A stretch of 64,000 nucleotides of DNA from Clostridia bacterium (GCA_030532035.1 JAUNLX010000003.1:1-64000); one strand, 5' to 3'. Positions 9,143-18,272 are shown, counted from the first letter of the stretch. Program-made: numbers and translations. The notes: generated from the letters alone by a model not told the origin.

Positions 9143-9170
9143 AAAAATCCTCGCTTTAAGCGAGGATTTT
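9143..9170. terminator. Bidirectional terminator between convergent genes
   Basis: AAAATCCTCGC, loop TTTA, GCGAGGATTTT, with A-rich and T-rich flanks, so it can serve the gene on either side. Confidence 0.8.
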
Positions 9171-9181
9171 AAAATAAAAAT

Positions 9182-9769
9182 TTATAATTTACAATAACCG
9201 TAAGGTACGTAATTTTGTTTATCTCCAAAAATCAAAACAACATCTGAGTCCTTGGGAGCTTTGAAAGCGACATATCCAATTCCCATATCTCCGGATGAAA
9301 GTTTATCCGATAAATCGAAAATCTGCGGAACATAATCTCTGCCGGCAAATTTCAAAGGTTTTCCTTTTTTACCCTGTGCTTTTACTAAAACGGAGATTGG
9401 TTTACCTTGACTGGTAGTAGCTATATTGCGTAAATCGATTTTGTATTCAACGATAACCCATTTAAGTCCAGTTTCGGCTTCGCTATATTGATAGATACTT
9501 TTCGCCATTTTTTCCTTGATGATTTTTTCTGCTTTGGAACCACTTTGAACTTCAGTAACCATTAAGGGAACACTTTTTACTTCATCAGTTTTTGCGTCTT
9601 TTTTTGGAACCCAAAACCATTTTTTATTTTTTGCTGGCTTTGTCATACTTGTCTGTTTTACATTTTTTTCTTTCGGTAAATCTTTACTGCATGAAGAAAA
9701 ACTAAAAACGGTAAAAATTACAATCATCATTAAAACAGCAACAATTTTCAGAGTTTTATTGTTTCTCAT
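9182..9769 (-). CDS. Lipoprotein of unknown function
   Basis: About 195 aa. The start is set at ATG 9769 with GAAAGGA just upstream; the upstream GTG in the longer frame would include that ribosome site. The N-terminus is a lipoprotein signal with lipobox FSSC, so the Cys in SSCSKD is the likely lipid anchor. A lysine-rich linker (KPAKNKKWFW) leads into a single domain with several beta-strand-like segments, including LKWVIVEYKI and GYVAFKAPKD. It is vaguely like DUF4352-type immunoglobulin-like lipoprotein domains, but I am not confident. It is monocistronic. Confidence 0.65.
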   Translation of the reverse strand: MRNNKTLKIVAVLMMIVIFTVFSFSSCSKDLPKEKNVKQTSMTKPAKNKKWFWVPKKDAKTDEVKSVPLMVTEVQSGSKAEKIIKEKMAKSIYQYSEAETGLKWVIVEYKIDLRNIATTSQGKPISVLVKAQGKKGKPLKFAGRDYVPQIFDLSDKLSSGDMGIGYVAFKAPKDSDVVLIFGDKQNYVPYGYCKL

Positions 9770-9865
9770 GTTTATCCTTTCAAAAATCACAATTTATATT
9801 TACCTTTAATATATATTAAATTATTCAAATTTTCAATAAATTTCAAAATCACGAAAAATTAAAAT

Positions 9866-10444
9866 CTATATTTTAAGCAAGATTCCAATCAGTGCACCAG
9901 CGGCAATGAATACTACAGGATGTACTTTTTTCAATTTTTTAATATTCATTAAAATCAGAGATATGGTAAATAAAATTAGCGACTTATAATTAAAGTTTGA
10001 AAAAAAGTCAGTAAAATTGAAATCCCATTGTTTATCGAAAACAGCAAGGCAGAAAACGGAAAAAGCTGCTGCGGCAATTAAGCCGATTGAAGCAGGACGA
10101 AGTGCCTTAAATACATTTTGAACATTTTCACTCTTTTTATATTTTTCTAAGATATTAAATAGAATTAAAATTATGAAAAATGACGGTGTTACAAGAGATA
10201 TAGTTGTCAATATAGCACCCAGAACACCAAAATTTCTATAACCGAAAAAGCTTGCCGCATTTACACCCAAAGGTCCCGGAGTTGATTCTGAAATGGCAAT
10301 TATATCTATTAATTCTCTTTGCGTTAGATATTCTGGATATTTTTGAGCAAGTCGCATCAAAAATGGAAGTGTAGCAAGTCCGCCACCGAAAGACATTAAA
10401 CCTATTTCAAAGTATTTTACTATCAAAAATAAAAGTTTACTCAT
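9866..10444 (-). CDS. Chromate transporter family protein (half-size, subunit 2)
   Basis: An integral membrane protein of 192 aa, about half the size of ChrA. It carries the CHR-domain signature FEIGLMSFGGGLATLPFL near the N-terminus and STPGPLGVNAASFFGYR after it, followed by about five membrane helices. Paired half-size CHR proteins work together as a transporter. Chromate is the name-giving substrate, but many members in anaerobes have no tested substrate. It overlaps its partner gene by 8 bp. Confidence 0.88.
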   Translation of the reverse strand: MSKLLFLIVKYFEIGLMSFGGGLATLPFLMRLAQKYPEYLTQRELIDIIAISESTPGPLGVNAASFFGYRNFGVLGAILTTISLVTPSFFIILILFNILEKYKKSENVQNVFKALRPASIGLIAAAAFSVFCLAVFDKQWDFNFTDFFSNFNYKSLILFTISLILMNIKKLKKVHPVVFIAAGALIGILLKI

Positions 10445-11012
10445 CTTTTTTACCTCTCATCTTCTTTAATCTAAAGAAAAAGAAACCAAAGATACCGGAT
10501 ATGACAATTACAATTATTGGATTTATCTTCAAAAAAGCGACAGCCACAAAGGCTAAAAGGCAGATGATAATTTCAAAAGGTTTTTTTACTGCACTTTTTG
10601 CAAGCGAAATAACAGCAGTAAAAATCGTTGCACTTACGACAGCTCGTATTGCATTGAAAGCATATATAACATATTTGTTGCCCTTAAATTTATCAAAAAT
10701 AAAGGCAACTAAAGAAATAATTATTATAGATGGAGTAATGACTCCGAGAGTTGAAAATAAAGCTCCGAAAAATCCTCTCGATTTTTTTCCTACAAAGGTA
10801 GATAAATTTACTGCCAAAACTCCTGGAGTACATTGACTGACAGGAATGAAATTTAGCATTTCTTCTTCTGTTAGTAGTTGATTGTTGTCAACTGCCTCTC
10901 TTTTAATGACGGGAATCATGGCATAGCCACCACCAAATGTGAAGAGTCCAATCTTAAAAAAGATAAAGAATAATTTTAAGAGGCTAATTTTCTTATTCTG
11001 CGTATTCAACAA
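10437..11012 (-). CDS. Chromate transporter family protein (half-size, subunit 1)
   Basis: A membrane protein of 191 aa and partner of the preceding entry. It shows the same CHR-domain layout (FKIGLFTFGGGYAMIPVI, then QCTPGVLAVNLSTFVG) but clearly different sequence, as usual for the two-gene form. The start is TTG at 11012 with GGGAG a few bases upstream, inside the end of the pduL-like gene. Translation is therefore coupled to that gene. The C-terminus is basic (KKMRGKKDE). Confidence 0.88.
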   Translation of the reverse strand: MLNTQNKKISLLKLFFIFFKIGLFTFGGGYAMIPVIKREAVDNNQLLTEEEMLNFIPVSQCTPGVLAVNLSTFVGKKSRGFFGALFSTLGVITPSIIIISLVAFIFDKFKGNKYVIYAFNAIRAVVSATIFTAVISLAKSAVKKPFEIIICLLAFVAVAFLKINPIIVIVISGIFGFFFFRLKKMRGKKDE

Positions 11013-11574
11013 TGCTCCCTCTTGTATTCATATCGGCATTTGCAGCATTTGATTCATCTGTATCAATATGCATAGCAAGAGAAAAATTATCATTTACTCT
11101 GACAATGCATTCATCAAAAATCAACGCTCTTTCAGGAGATTCAATTTTAACCATAACTGACTCTCCGTCTTCCACATTGAAATTTTCAGCGTCTTTTGTA
11201 GTCATATGTATATGTCTTTTAGGTACTACAACATTTTGCTTGAGTTCTATTTCTCCATTCGGTCCCACAATTTTAACTGAACCGGCATTTGTTAAATCAC
11301 CGGAAAGATTTACCGGAGCTTCAATTCCGAGCGTACGCAAATCAGTTTTTGATAACTCAACTTGAGATTTATCTCTAAAAGGACCCAAAATTAAAACTCT
11401 CTCAATTTTTGATTTTGGACCTACCAAAGTAACTCTTTCATTACTGGCAAATTGTCCAGGCTGAGAGAGCATTTTTTTGACTGTCAATTCCTTGCCTTCA
11501 CCAAATAAAATTTGAAAATCTTCTTTCGTCAAATGAACATGACGAGCAGATGTTTCAACAATAAAATCTTTCAT
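10993..11574 (-). CDS. pduL: PduL-type phosphate acyltransferase
   Basis: A zinc-dependent acyl-CoA:phosphate transferase (phosphotransacetylase / phosphate propanoyltransferase), 193 aa. It shows the two PduL repeats with metal-binding histidines, SARHVHLT near residue 10 and PKRHIHMT near residue 120, plus the conserved NLSGDLTNAG. It has no long N-terminal microcompartment-targeting extension and no shell genes are nearby. It is therefore probably a cytoplasmic Pta substitute making acetyl-phosphate or propionyl-phosphate (inferred). It is first in an operon with the two CHR genes. AGGTGA precedes the ATG. Confidence 0.88.
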   Translation of the reverse strand: MKDFIVETSARHVHLTKEDFQILFGEGKELTVKKMLSQPGQFASNERVTLVGPKSKIERVLILGPFRDKSQVELSKTDLRTLGIEAPVNLSGDLTNAGSVKIVGPNGEIELKQNVVVPKRHIHMTTKDAENFNVEDGESVMVKIESPERALIFDECIVRVNDNFSLAMHIDTDESNAANADMNTRGSIVEYAE

Positions 11575-11680
11575 TTTTTCACCTCACGAATTTATAAAAT
11601 TATTATATCACAAATAATTTGCTTTGCATGAAATAGCTTTAAACAGAGATTGCCAAAGTTTACCAAAGCTATTGATTTTA

Positions 11681-11689
11681 TGTTATAAT
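11681..11689 (+). promoter_or_regulatory. Extended -10 promoter before the M16 peptidase operon
   Basis: TGTTATAAT at 11681-11689 matches the TGnTATAAT extended -10 consensus, 33 bases before ATG 11723. No strong -35 box is visible. Confidence 0.5.
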
Positions 11690-11722
11690 TCTTTGCGTAA
11701 TCAATAAAAAAATGAGGCTTAT

Positions 11723-13006
11723 ATGAATCAGATAAAAAATATTGAAATTGCAAAATCAGTAAATTTGAATACTTATTTTACAGATAAATTTAAAACATCT
11801 ATTTTTTCTGTTTTTATCCATACTCCACTAAAAAGAGAAACTGCAACTATAAACAGATTACTTTTGAAGCTTATTTCTGGATATTCTAAAAAATTTAGTA
11901 GTGCAAAAGAAATCGAAAGAAAGAAAGCAGATTTATATGGACTTAGTTTGAGTGAATCTTGCCTTAAAGACGGGGACATTCAAATTTTAAGTATGAATCT
12001 CGATTTTATATCCAATAAATTTACCATAGACGATGAAAATCTTTCGGCTTCTGTCTGCGATTTTTTAATGGAACTTTTATTAAATCCGAAATTTGACGAA
12101 AACGGATATTTTTTTGAAGAAGATATAAATCGTGAAAAAAGACTACTTAGAGATGAACTTGAAAGTATTTTGAATGACAAGAGAAAATATGCCCTCAAAA
12201 AAGGTGTTTCGCTTTTGTTTGACGGCGAAGCCTATGGCCTGTCTGCTAATGGATATGTTGAAGATTTAGAAAAAATCACAAGAGAAGATTTGAAGAGAGC
12301 TTATGAAGACTTGATTTATAATTCAGCAATAGAATTTATCTATGTTGGAGAAGAAAATCAAAATATTGAAAAAAAATTAAAATACGCCTTTGAAAAAATT
12401 GAAAGAGTACCTGAAATTTCTGCACAAAGTAATTTCTTTGGTAAGAAAATAACTTTCGTATCGGGCGAAGAACATTTTGATTTAACTCAATCAAAAGTTG
12501 TAATGGGCTTTAGAGCAGACACTGTTTTTGATGAATTTAATTCCAGAGAATATGTTGTATTAAGTTTGATGAATTCCATTTTTGGTGGTGGAACTTATTC
12601 AAAATTATTTATGAATGTAAGGGAAAAGCAATCTCTTTGCTATTACTGTTCCTCTCAACTGATTGTCAATCGCTTTGCACTTATAGTGCAGTCAGGCGTT
12701 GAAGATGAAAATATAGAACTTGCAGAAAAATCTATCTTGAGAGAATTTCAAGATTTATCTGAGGGCAAGATAAGCGACGATGAATTAAAATTTTCAAAGA
12801 TTGCCTTTGAAAATATGCTCAAAGCTTTTTACGATACTCCAGAACTCATTGAGAGCTTGATTATTATGCAAATAAAGAATAAAAATTTCGACTTAAATGA
12901 TTTGATAAATTTATCAAAAGAGATAACAAAAGATGATATTAAAAGAGCGGCAGAGAAATTCACATATTCTATGAAATATGCAATTAGACCCCAAAGTCGC
13001 AAATAA
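11723..13006 (+). CDS. ymfF: M16 peptidase-like protein, YmfF type (lacks HxxEH)
   Basis: 427 aa, a two-lobed M16 insulinase/processing-peptidase fold. The zinc motif HxxEH expected near the N-terminus is absent, as in the B. subtilis YmfF group. Conserved M16 C-lobe features are present, such as the MNSIFGGGTYSKLFMNVREKQ region (positions about 283-303) with the substrate-binding R of the family. Such inactive subunits pair with an active partner, which is the next gene. In bacilli this pair is associated with the 5-aminopentanol modification of EF-P; efp is present at 24096. The gene is followed 12 bp later by ymfH. Confidence 0.85.
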   Translation: MNQIKNIEIAKSVNLNTYFTDKFKTSIFSVFIHTPLKRETATINRLLLKLISGYSKKFSSAKEIERKKADLYGLSLSESCLKDGDIQILSMNLDFISNKFTIDDENLSASVCDFLMELLLNPKFDENGYFFEEDINREKRLLRDELESILNDKRKYALKKGVSLLFDGEAYGLSANGYVEDLEKITREDLKRAYEDLIYNSAIEFIYVGEENQNIEKKLKYAFEKIERVPEISAQSNFFGKKITFVSGEEHFDLTQSKVVMGFRADTVFDEFNSREYVVLSLMNSIFGGGTYSKLFMNVREKQSLCYYCSSQLIVNRFALIVQSGVEDENIELAEKSILREFQDLSEGKISDDELKFSKIAFENMLKAFYDTPELIESLIIMQIKNKNFDLNDLINLSKEITKDDIKRAAEKFTYSMKYAIRPQSRK

Positions 13007-13018
13007 TCGGAGAAAAAA

Positions 13019-14302
13019 ATGAGTGAAATTATAACGATTGAAAATAGCAAATTAAAAGAAAAATACCATGTTATAAAGCATGAGAGTGGACTGACAGTAT
13101 ATGTTTGGCAAAAGCCAGATTATACTTCTAAATACGCAATTTTTGGTACAAATTATGGATCAATTGACACTGCTTTTGAAAATAAAGACGGTGAAAAAGT
13201 AGAAATCCCAAATGGAACTGCACATTTTTTAGAGCATAAATTATTTGAAAGTGAAGAATTAGACGCTTTTGAAAGATATGCACAAACGGGAGCCTCGGCA
13301 AATGCTTATACAAGTTTTGATAAAACCTGTTATCTCTTTTCTTGTACAGATAATTTCAATGAATCTTTAGACATCTTGCTCGATTTTGTAAGACATCCGT
13401 ATTTTACAAAGAAGACTGTGGAAAAAGAGCAGGGCATAATTGGTCAAGAAATAAAAATGTATAAGGATATTCCATCGTGGGAAATTTTATTCAACTTGTT
13501 GTCGGCAATGTTTCACAATCATCCTGTCAAAATTGATATTGCTGGAACAGTTGATTCAATTTCACAGATAGACGATAAAATGCTATACGCCTGCTATGAA
13601 AATTATTATTCTCTGGATAATATGGCACTGGTTGTTGTCGGTGATGTAGACGTTTCCGATGTTATGAAATTAGTCGACAAGAACATAGAAAAAACAGAAA
13701 ACAAAAAATTCAAAAGAATTATTCCAAAAGAGCCTGAAAGCATTGTCCAAAAATATATTGAAGAAAAATTACCTGTTTCAAGACCTATGTTTGCTATGGG
13801 ATATAAAGAAAATGTAAAACCTACAACCATCACACTTAAAGATGAATATGTGATGGAGCTTTTAATGGATATTTTATTTTCAAAATCAAGCGATTTATAT
13901 GAAAAATTAATTGAAAATAAATTGATTAATTCTACTTTTTCTTATGAATATTTCAGTGGCTTTGGTTATAGCGTTCCAATGTTATCAGGGGAAAGTGACG
14001 ACATCGAAAAAGCTACTCAAATGATTAAATCAGAAATTCAAAAATATAAAGAAAATGGCGTAGATATAGAAGAATTTGACAGACAGAAAAAAAGACTTTA
14101 TGGAAATATCATTAAAGGTTATAATGATATCGAAAATGTGGCAAATGAGCTTATTGCCTGCCATTTTGAAGATAAAAAGATTTTTGACTATCCAGAAGTT
14201 TTAAAAAACATCACTCCAGAAGATGTAAATATTCGCCTGAGAGAAGTTTTCAAAGACGATAAACTCTGTGTGTCAATAATTAAAAATTCGGAGGAAGTAT
14301 GA
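13019..14302 (+). CDS. ymfH: Zinc M16 peptidase, YmfH type (active HxxEH)
   Basis: 427 aa. TAHFLEHKLFE gives the inverted zinc motif HFLEH, and the third ligand region EQGIIGQEIKMYKD lies about 75 residues later, so this subunit should be catalytically active. It is the partner of the preceding inactive homologue. GGAG lies upstream of the ATG. Its TGA overlaps the lgt start (ATGA), so translation is coupled. The substrate is unknown. A role in EF-P modification is suggested only from the family association. Confidence 0.9.
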   Translation: MSEIITIENSKLKEKYHVIKHESGLTVYVWQKPDYTSKYAIFGTNYGSIDTAFENKDGEKVEIPNGTAHFLEHKLFESEELDAFERYAQTGASANAYTSFDKTCYLFSCTDNFNESLDILLDFVRHPYFTKKTVEKEQGIIGQEIKMYKDIPSWEILFNLLSAMFHNHPVKIDIAGTVDSISQIDDKMLYACYENYYSLDNMALVVVGDVDVSDVMKLVDKNIEKTENKKFKRIIPKEPESIVQKYIEEKLPVSRPMFAMGYKENVKPTTITLKDEYVMELLMDILFSKSSDLYEKLIENKLINSTFSYEYFSGFGYSVPMLSGESDDIEKATQMIKSEIQKYKENGVDIEEFDRQKKRLYGNIIKGYNDIENVANELIACHFEDKKIFDYPEVLKNITPEDVNIRLREVFKDDKLCVSIIKNSEEV

Positions 14303-15195
14303 GCGATTATACAATTGTCCACTGGACAGGAATTGACAGAGGGTTTTCTGTTCCCTCTACTGTTGCCGATTTTACTTTGTTCGGCGTAAATGTAGAAATT
14401 AAATTTTATGGTGTCCTCATTGCCATCGGTTATATTCTGGCTTTGATTGTCTGCCATAATCTCATCAAAAAAAATAATGGAGATGAAGATTTTTTCTTTG
14501 ACGCAATTATAACTGGCACCATCTTTGCCGTAATAGGTGCAAGACTATTTTTTGTTTTATTCAAACTCGACTATTATCTATATAATCCAAAGGAAATTTT
14601 ATTGATAAACGAGGGCGGACTTGCAATTTACGGTGGAATAATCGGAGCTGTTTTATCAGTTTGGATTTTATCGAAAATCAAGAAAAAGAATATCTTACCT
14701 TTGATTGATGTTGCTGGAATTGGTTTTTTGATAGGTCAGGGAATTGGCCGTTGGGGAAATTATACCAATCAAGAAGCTTTTGGAACTAATACAAAGCTAC
14801 CTTGGGGTATGTTCAGTGAAAAAACTTATCAATATTTAGCTGACAATTACTTAGAAATTACATCTAAGGGAATAGAAATAGATCCCTCACAACCGGTTCA
14901 TCCGACTTTTTTATATGAATCTATCTGGTGTATTTTGGGAGCAATAATACTCTATATCGCATATAAGAAATTCAAGAAATTTGACGGACAAATAGCACTT
15001 ATGTATTGCATTTGGTATGGTTTTGAAAGAATGATTGTCGAGGGCTTTAGAACAGACAGTTTATTTATCGGAAATACAAATGTTAGAGTTTCTCAATTAA
15101 TTTCTGGAATTATTTTCGTAGTAGGACTAATTGCTTTAATTGTACTTTTAATAAAGAAAAATAATAAAAGGAAGGTTATAAATGAAACTAATTAG
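14299..15195 (+). CDS. lgt: Prolipoprotein diacylglyceryl transferase
   Basis: An integral membrane enzyme of 298 aa that attaches diacylglycerol from phosphatidylglycerol to the lipobox cysteine of prolipoproteins. The conserved signature GRWGNYTNQEAFG is at about residues 151-163, HPTFLYES follows, and several membrane helices are visible. It presumably acts on the lipoproteins seen in this window (6137, 9182). ATG 14299 overlaps the ymfH stop, and GGAGG lies just upstream. The 3' end overlaps folD by 14 bp. Confidence 0.95.
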   Translation: MSDYTIVHWTGIDRGFSVPSTVADFTLFGVNVEIKFYGVLIAIGYILALIVCHNLIKKNNGDEDFFFDAIITGTIFAVIGARLFFVLFKLDYYLYNPKEILLINEGGLAIYGGIIGAVLSVWILSKIKKKNILPLIDVAGIGFLIGQGIGRWGNYTNQEAFGTNTKLPWGMFSEKTYQYLADNYLEITSKGIEIDPSQPVHPTFLYESIWCILGAIILYIAYKKFKKFDGQIALMYCIWYGFERMIVEGFRTDSLFIGNTNVRVSQLISGIIFVVGLIALIVLLIKKNNKRKVINETN

Positions 15196-16033
15196 TGGAA
15201 AAGAAGTATCGCAAATTGTAAAGGACGAAATTAAAAAGGAAACACAGCAACTTTTAGAAAAACAAATAAAAGTAAAACTTGCTGTTGTTATAGTCGGAGA
15301 TGATCCAGCTTCTCACATCTATGTTCGCAACAAGAAAAAAGCTTGTGAATATGTTGGATTTGAATCAGTTGAATATGCTTTGCCAGAAGATACTGCAGAA
15401 GATGAGTTGCTTGAAATCATTGACAAATTAAATGAAGATGAAACCGTTAATGGCATACTCTGTCAACTTCCTTTGCCTAAACATATAGATGAAAAGAAAG
15501 TCATAAATGCCATTTCTCCACTCAAAGATGTGGACGCTTTCCATCCAGTGAATGTAGGTAAAATTATGATTGGAGATTATGATTTTCTACCTTGCACACC
15601 TGCTGGAATTATGAGACTTATTGAATCTACTGGATATGATGTAAATGGTAAAGATTGTGTTGTAATTGGTAGAAGCAATATTGTGGGTAAGCCTATGTCT
15701 ATGCTCATGCTTCAAAAAAATGCAACCGTAACAATTTGCCATTCCAGAACAAGTAATATAAATGAAAAAATTAAAAATGCAGATATTGTTATTGCCGCTG
15801 TAGGTATTCCAGAATTTGTAAAAGGCGATATGGTCAAAGACGGTGCCTTGGTTATTGATGTTGGAATAAATCGCAAAGAAGACGGAAAACTTTGCGGAGA
15901 TGTTGATTTTGATGAAGTTTCAAAGAAAGCTTCATATATCACACCTGTACCTGGTGGCGTAGGACCTATGACAATTGCTATGCTTATGCAAAATACACTT
16001 AAAGCCGCTAAATTACATAATAATATAACTTAA
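15182..16033 (+). CDS. folD: Bifunctional methylene-THF dehydrogenase / methenyl-THF cyclohydrolase
   Basis: 283 aa, standard length for FolD, which interconverts 5,10-methylene-THF and 10-formyl-THF in one-carbon metabolism. YVRNKKKACEYVG contains the catalytic K of the family. QLPLPKH, the NADP-binding GRSNIVGKP and the C-terminal signature PGGVGPMTIAML are all present. AAGGAGG-like AAAGGAAGG precedes the ATG inside the lgt 3' end. It is the last gene of the ymfF-ymfH-lgt-folD run and is followed by a terminator. Confidence 0.97.
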   Translation: MKLISGKEVSQIVKDEIKKETQQLLEKQIKVKLAVVIVGDDPASHIYVRNKKKACEYVGFESVEYALPEDTAEDELLEIIDKLNEDETVNGILCQLPLPKHIDEKKVINAISPLKDVDAFHPVNVGKIMIGDYDFLPCTPAGIMRLIESTGYDVNGKDCVVIGRSNIVGKPMSMLMLQKNATVTICHSRTSNINEKIKNADIVIAAVGIPEFVKGDMVKDGALVIDVGINRKEDGKLCGDVDFDEVSKKASYITPVPGGVGPMTIAMLMQNTLKAAKLHNNIT

Positions 16034-16046
16034 AAAATAATATAAA

Positions 16047-16075
16047 AAAGCCCGACTAAAATAAGTCGGGCTTTT
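16047..16075. terminator. Bidirectional terminator between folD and the exported phosphatase
   Basis: AGCCCGACT, a short A-rich loop, AGTCGGGCT, with an A-run before and a T-run after the stem. It can therefore end both convergent units. Confidence 0.85.
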
Positions 16076-16093
16076 TCAAATGGCAAGATGTAT

Positions 16094-17671
16094 CTAATCT
16101 TTTATAGGTGCTTTTCTTACAGCAACTAAGATGGTAGAGGCACTCAAAATAGCAACAATCAGAAAAACAACTTGAGATTGAACGCTTGTTTTCGGAGAAG
16201 TTTTGGGTGTTTTATCATCTTTTATAAGTTTTGTTTTTTCATTATTTTTTGTGTTATTATTTTCAGTATTTTTAGAGATATTCTGTTCTTTTTTAGAACT
16301 TTCATCAGGTTTTGTCGTTTGATTTTCTGTAGAATTTTCAACAGGTTTTGAATCTTGATTTTCTACTGTATTATTTTCATTTTCTGTCGGTTTTGTAGAA
16401 TTATCTTCTGCATTTGAAGATGTATTTTGTTTTTCGATTATAAATTTATCAATTATTTTGTTGTCTGAAGTCGCATATGTTGTTATATAGAGAGCTTTTG
16501 GTGTAACTTCGACAGTAGTATAATTTGTTCTATAAGATTGATCTTTTACTTTTGCATAATCAAGTGGAGTTAATTTTGCAGGATAAAATTTAGAGCCACT
16601 GGAAGAATTGAGTGTCGTATATACAGTGCCATTTCCCTGTTTATATAGATTTTTAACCTCCGACTTTACCTCTTGATTGTTTTTCATCTGTGGTGTCCTT
16701 GTATAAATATGATCATGACCCATAAGCACAAGGTCAATGTTAAATTCATCAATCAGGGGAACAAAATTTTCTCTTTTTGAGAGAATGCCAGGTTCTGTAG
16801 CATGTATTCCGGCGGAATATATAGACTGGTGAAAACAGAGAATTTTATATTCACTATCTGGATATTTTGATATAGCTTCGTTCATCATTTGACGATGAGT
16901 TTCTGCGTCATTTATATTTGCATTCATAACGAGAAATAGAGTTTTACCCCAAGCAAAATAATAATCTGAACCAGCTGCATTTTTGCCGTAAGGTGTAACA
17001 TTGGGCAGACCAAAGTGCTCAGAAAAATCGGGAGTATCATCGTCGTGATTTCCTATAACAGGAGCAAGAGCGACAGATTTCATAAATTCAGGAGCTAAAA
17101 ATTCAGAATATTCTTCGTCGCTATCTGAAGTATTTACTTGATCTCCCAAGGAAATCATAAAAGCAGGATTCGGCACAGAATTTTCAATTTTGTCTAAGTT
17201 TTTTATCCATGCATTTGCATTGAGATTTATTCCTGTTGCACCTAATTGCGGATCTCCGATTGCTAAAAAAATAAAATTATCTTTATCTTGCACAGTGAAT
17301 TTATAAATTTTTGAAACAGTATTATCTGTCTTTATACGATATTCATATTCTGTATTTGTAGAAAGATTTGAAAGAGTTGCGGAATTAGTATAAGCTGTTT
17401 TTTTACTGTTCTGATAAGATGATACAGTAGCTTTTTTCGCATTTTTGAAATCATCTTCAAAAGAGGCGGGCTGGTATTCAACCTCTGCATTTACTTTATC
17501 ATCAGTATAAAAAGTTACAATTTTTTGACTGTGGTTTGCTCCGATTGTCAGGACAACATCCTTAATCTGCACACCACCAAAAACTTTTGTTACCAAAAGC
17601 AAGCTCATAATTAAAATTGTGAGCGATAAAAACAGCGAAATTATATTTTTACTTATGCTTTTCAGCTTCAT
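16094..17671 (-). CDS. Exported purple-acid-phosphatase-like metallophosphoesterase, wall-anchored
   Basis: 525 aa. After a signal peptide or anchor (about 1-33) comes a fibronectin-like domain (about 35-125) as in purple acid phosphatases. The catalytic domain (about 130-400) has metal motifs GDPQLG, SLGDQ, IGNHDDD, CFHQS and MGHDHIY. A long Asn/Glu/Lys/Thr-rich linker (about 405-490) ends in TPKTSPKTS, a hydrophobic helix and a basic tail, resembling a sortase signal with PKTS. It is probably a wall-attached phosphohydrolase recovering phosphate or nucleotides (inferred). It is monocistronic. Confidence 0.85.
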   Translation of the reverse strand: MKLKSISKNIISLFLSLTILIMSLLLVTKVFGGVQIKDVVLTIGANHSQKIVTFYTDDKVNAEVEYQPASFEDDFKNAKKATVSSYQNSKKTAYTNSATLSNLSTNTEYEYRIKTDNTVSKIYKFTVQDKDNFIFLAIGDPQLGATGINLNANAWIKNLDKIENSVPNPAFMISLGDQVNTSDSDEEYSEFLAPEFMKSVALAPVIGNHDDDTPDFSEHFGLPNVTPYGKNAAGSDYYFAWGKTLFLVMNANINDAETHRQMMNEAISKYPDSEYKILCFHQSIYSAGIHATEPGILSKRENFVPLIDEFNIDLVLMGHDHIYTRTPQMKNNQEVKSEVKNLYKQGNGTVYTTLNSSSGSKFYPAKLTPLDYAKVKDQSYRTNYTTVEVTPKALYITTYATSDNKIIDKFIIEKQNTSSNAEDNSTKPTENENNTVENQDSKPVENSTENQTTKPDESSKKEQNISKNTENNNTKNNEKTKLIKDDKTPKTSPKTSVQSQVVFLIVAILSASTILVAVRKAPIKD

Positions 17672-17849
17672 TTAGTTTCTCCTTTATTTTAGATTTATTA
17701 GGAGTTTAACTTAACATAGAAAAATCAATTTTACATATAATAAAGGTCAAAACTAAGTAAGGACTTTTTATATAAAATGTAAATTTATTTGAGCTTTATA
17801 AACATTTTATTAAATCAGATTATCCTAAATAAGACATAGCTTTTCATTG

Positions 17850-17878
17850 TTGTTTTTCCTAAATCTATATGTTATAAT
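17850..17878 (+). promoter_or_regulatory. Promoter of rpsO
   Basis: TATAAT at 17873-17878 with TTGTTT at 17850-17855, spacing 17. It would give a leader of about 90 nt before rpsO. Confidence 0.55.
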
Positions 17879-17884
17879 GCCTCG

Positions 17885-17975
17885 TAACCTTTTTCTCGGT
17901 TTCGGGATTAAGCCCTTTAGGGAAAACGCCTACCCATGCCGGGGAACAGGAGAATTTATTAAAAGAGGTGTAATT
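17885..17975 (+). ncRNA. Structured 5' leader of rpsO, candidate S15 autoregulatory RNA
   Basis: About 90 nt between the promoter and ATG 17976 are much richer in G and C than neighbouring intergenic DNA. They contain a local hairpin CCC-TTTA-GGG (about 17913-17922) and further complementary blocks such as GTTT with AAAC around it and CCC with GGGG near 17934-17943. S15 is known to regulate its own mRNA in several bacterial groups through unrelated leader structures. I do not recognise this one as a known class. Confidence 0.4.
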
Positions 17976-18239
17976 ATGACAGACGCAGAAAAAAAAGAAA
18001 TAATCAAAGAATATGCGACTCATGAAGGGGACACAGGTTCTTCAGAAGTTCAGATTGCTGTTTTGACAAAGAGAATCAACGATTTGAACGAACATATGAA
18101 AAAGAATCCTAAAGATCACCATTCCAGAAGAGGACTTTTGAAAATGGTTGGTCGCAGAAGAAATTTACTTTCCTATGTTCAAAAGAAAGATATAAATGCT
18201 TATCGAGACCTTATTTCAAAGCTCGGTATCAGAAAATAA
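17976..18239 (+). CDS. rpsO: 30S ribosomal protein S15
   Basis: 87 aa, the usual length. The start is ATG 17976 after AAAGAGGTG; the longer frame reaching back to 17847 only translates the leader. The protein shows [31 protein letters not shown] and the C-terminal LGIRK typical of S15. It binds 16S rRNA and helps assemble the 30S platform. It is followed by pnp, the arrangement also known from Escherichia coli and many other bacteria. Confidence 0.97.
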   Translation: MTDAEKKEIIKEYATHEGDTGSSEVQIAVLTKRINDLNEHMKKNPKDHHSRRGLLKMVGRRRNLLSYVQKKDINAYRDLISKLGIRK

Positions 18240-18245
18240 TCAAAA

Positions 18246-18272
18246 AATCGGGCGAAAATTTTTCGCCCGATT
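18246..18272. terminator. Stable hairpin between rpsO and pnp
   Basis: AATCGGGCGAAA and TTTCGCCCGATT form a 12-bp stem. On the + strand no T-run follows; the T-run would lie on the opposite strand. As a + strand terminator it may be leaky, leaving read-through into pnp, and it may mainly shield the rpsO 3' end. Confidence 0.6.

Noticed and set aside
17847..17975. 43-residue N-terminal extension of S15
   Set aside because: It translates the GC-rich leader; S15 proteins begin at MTDAEKK, which has its own ribosome site.
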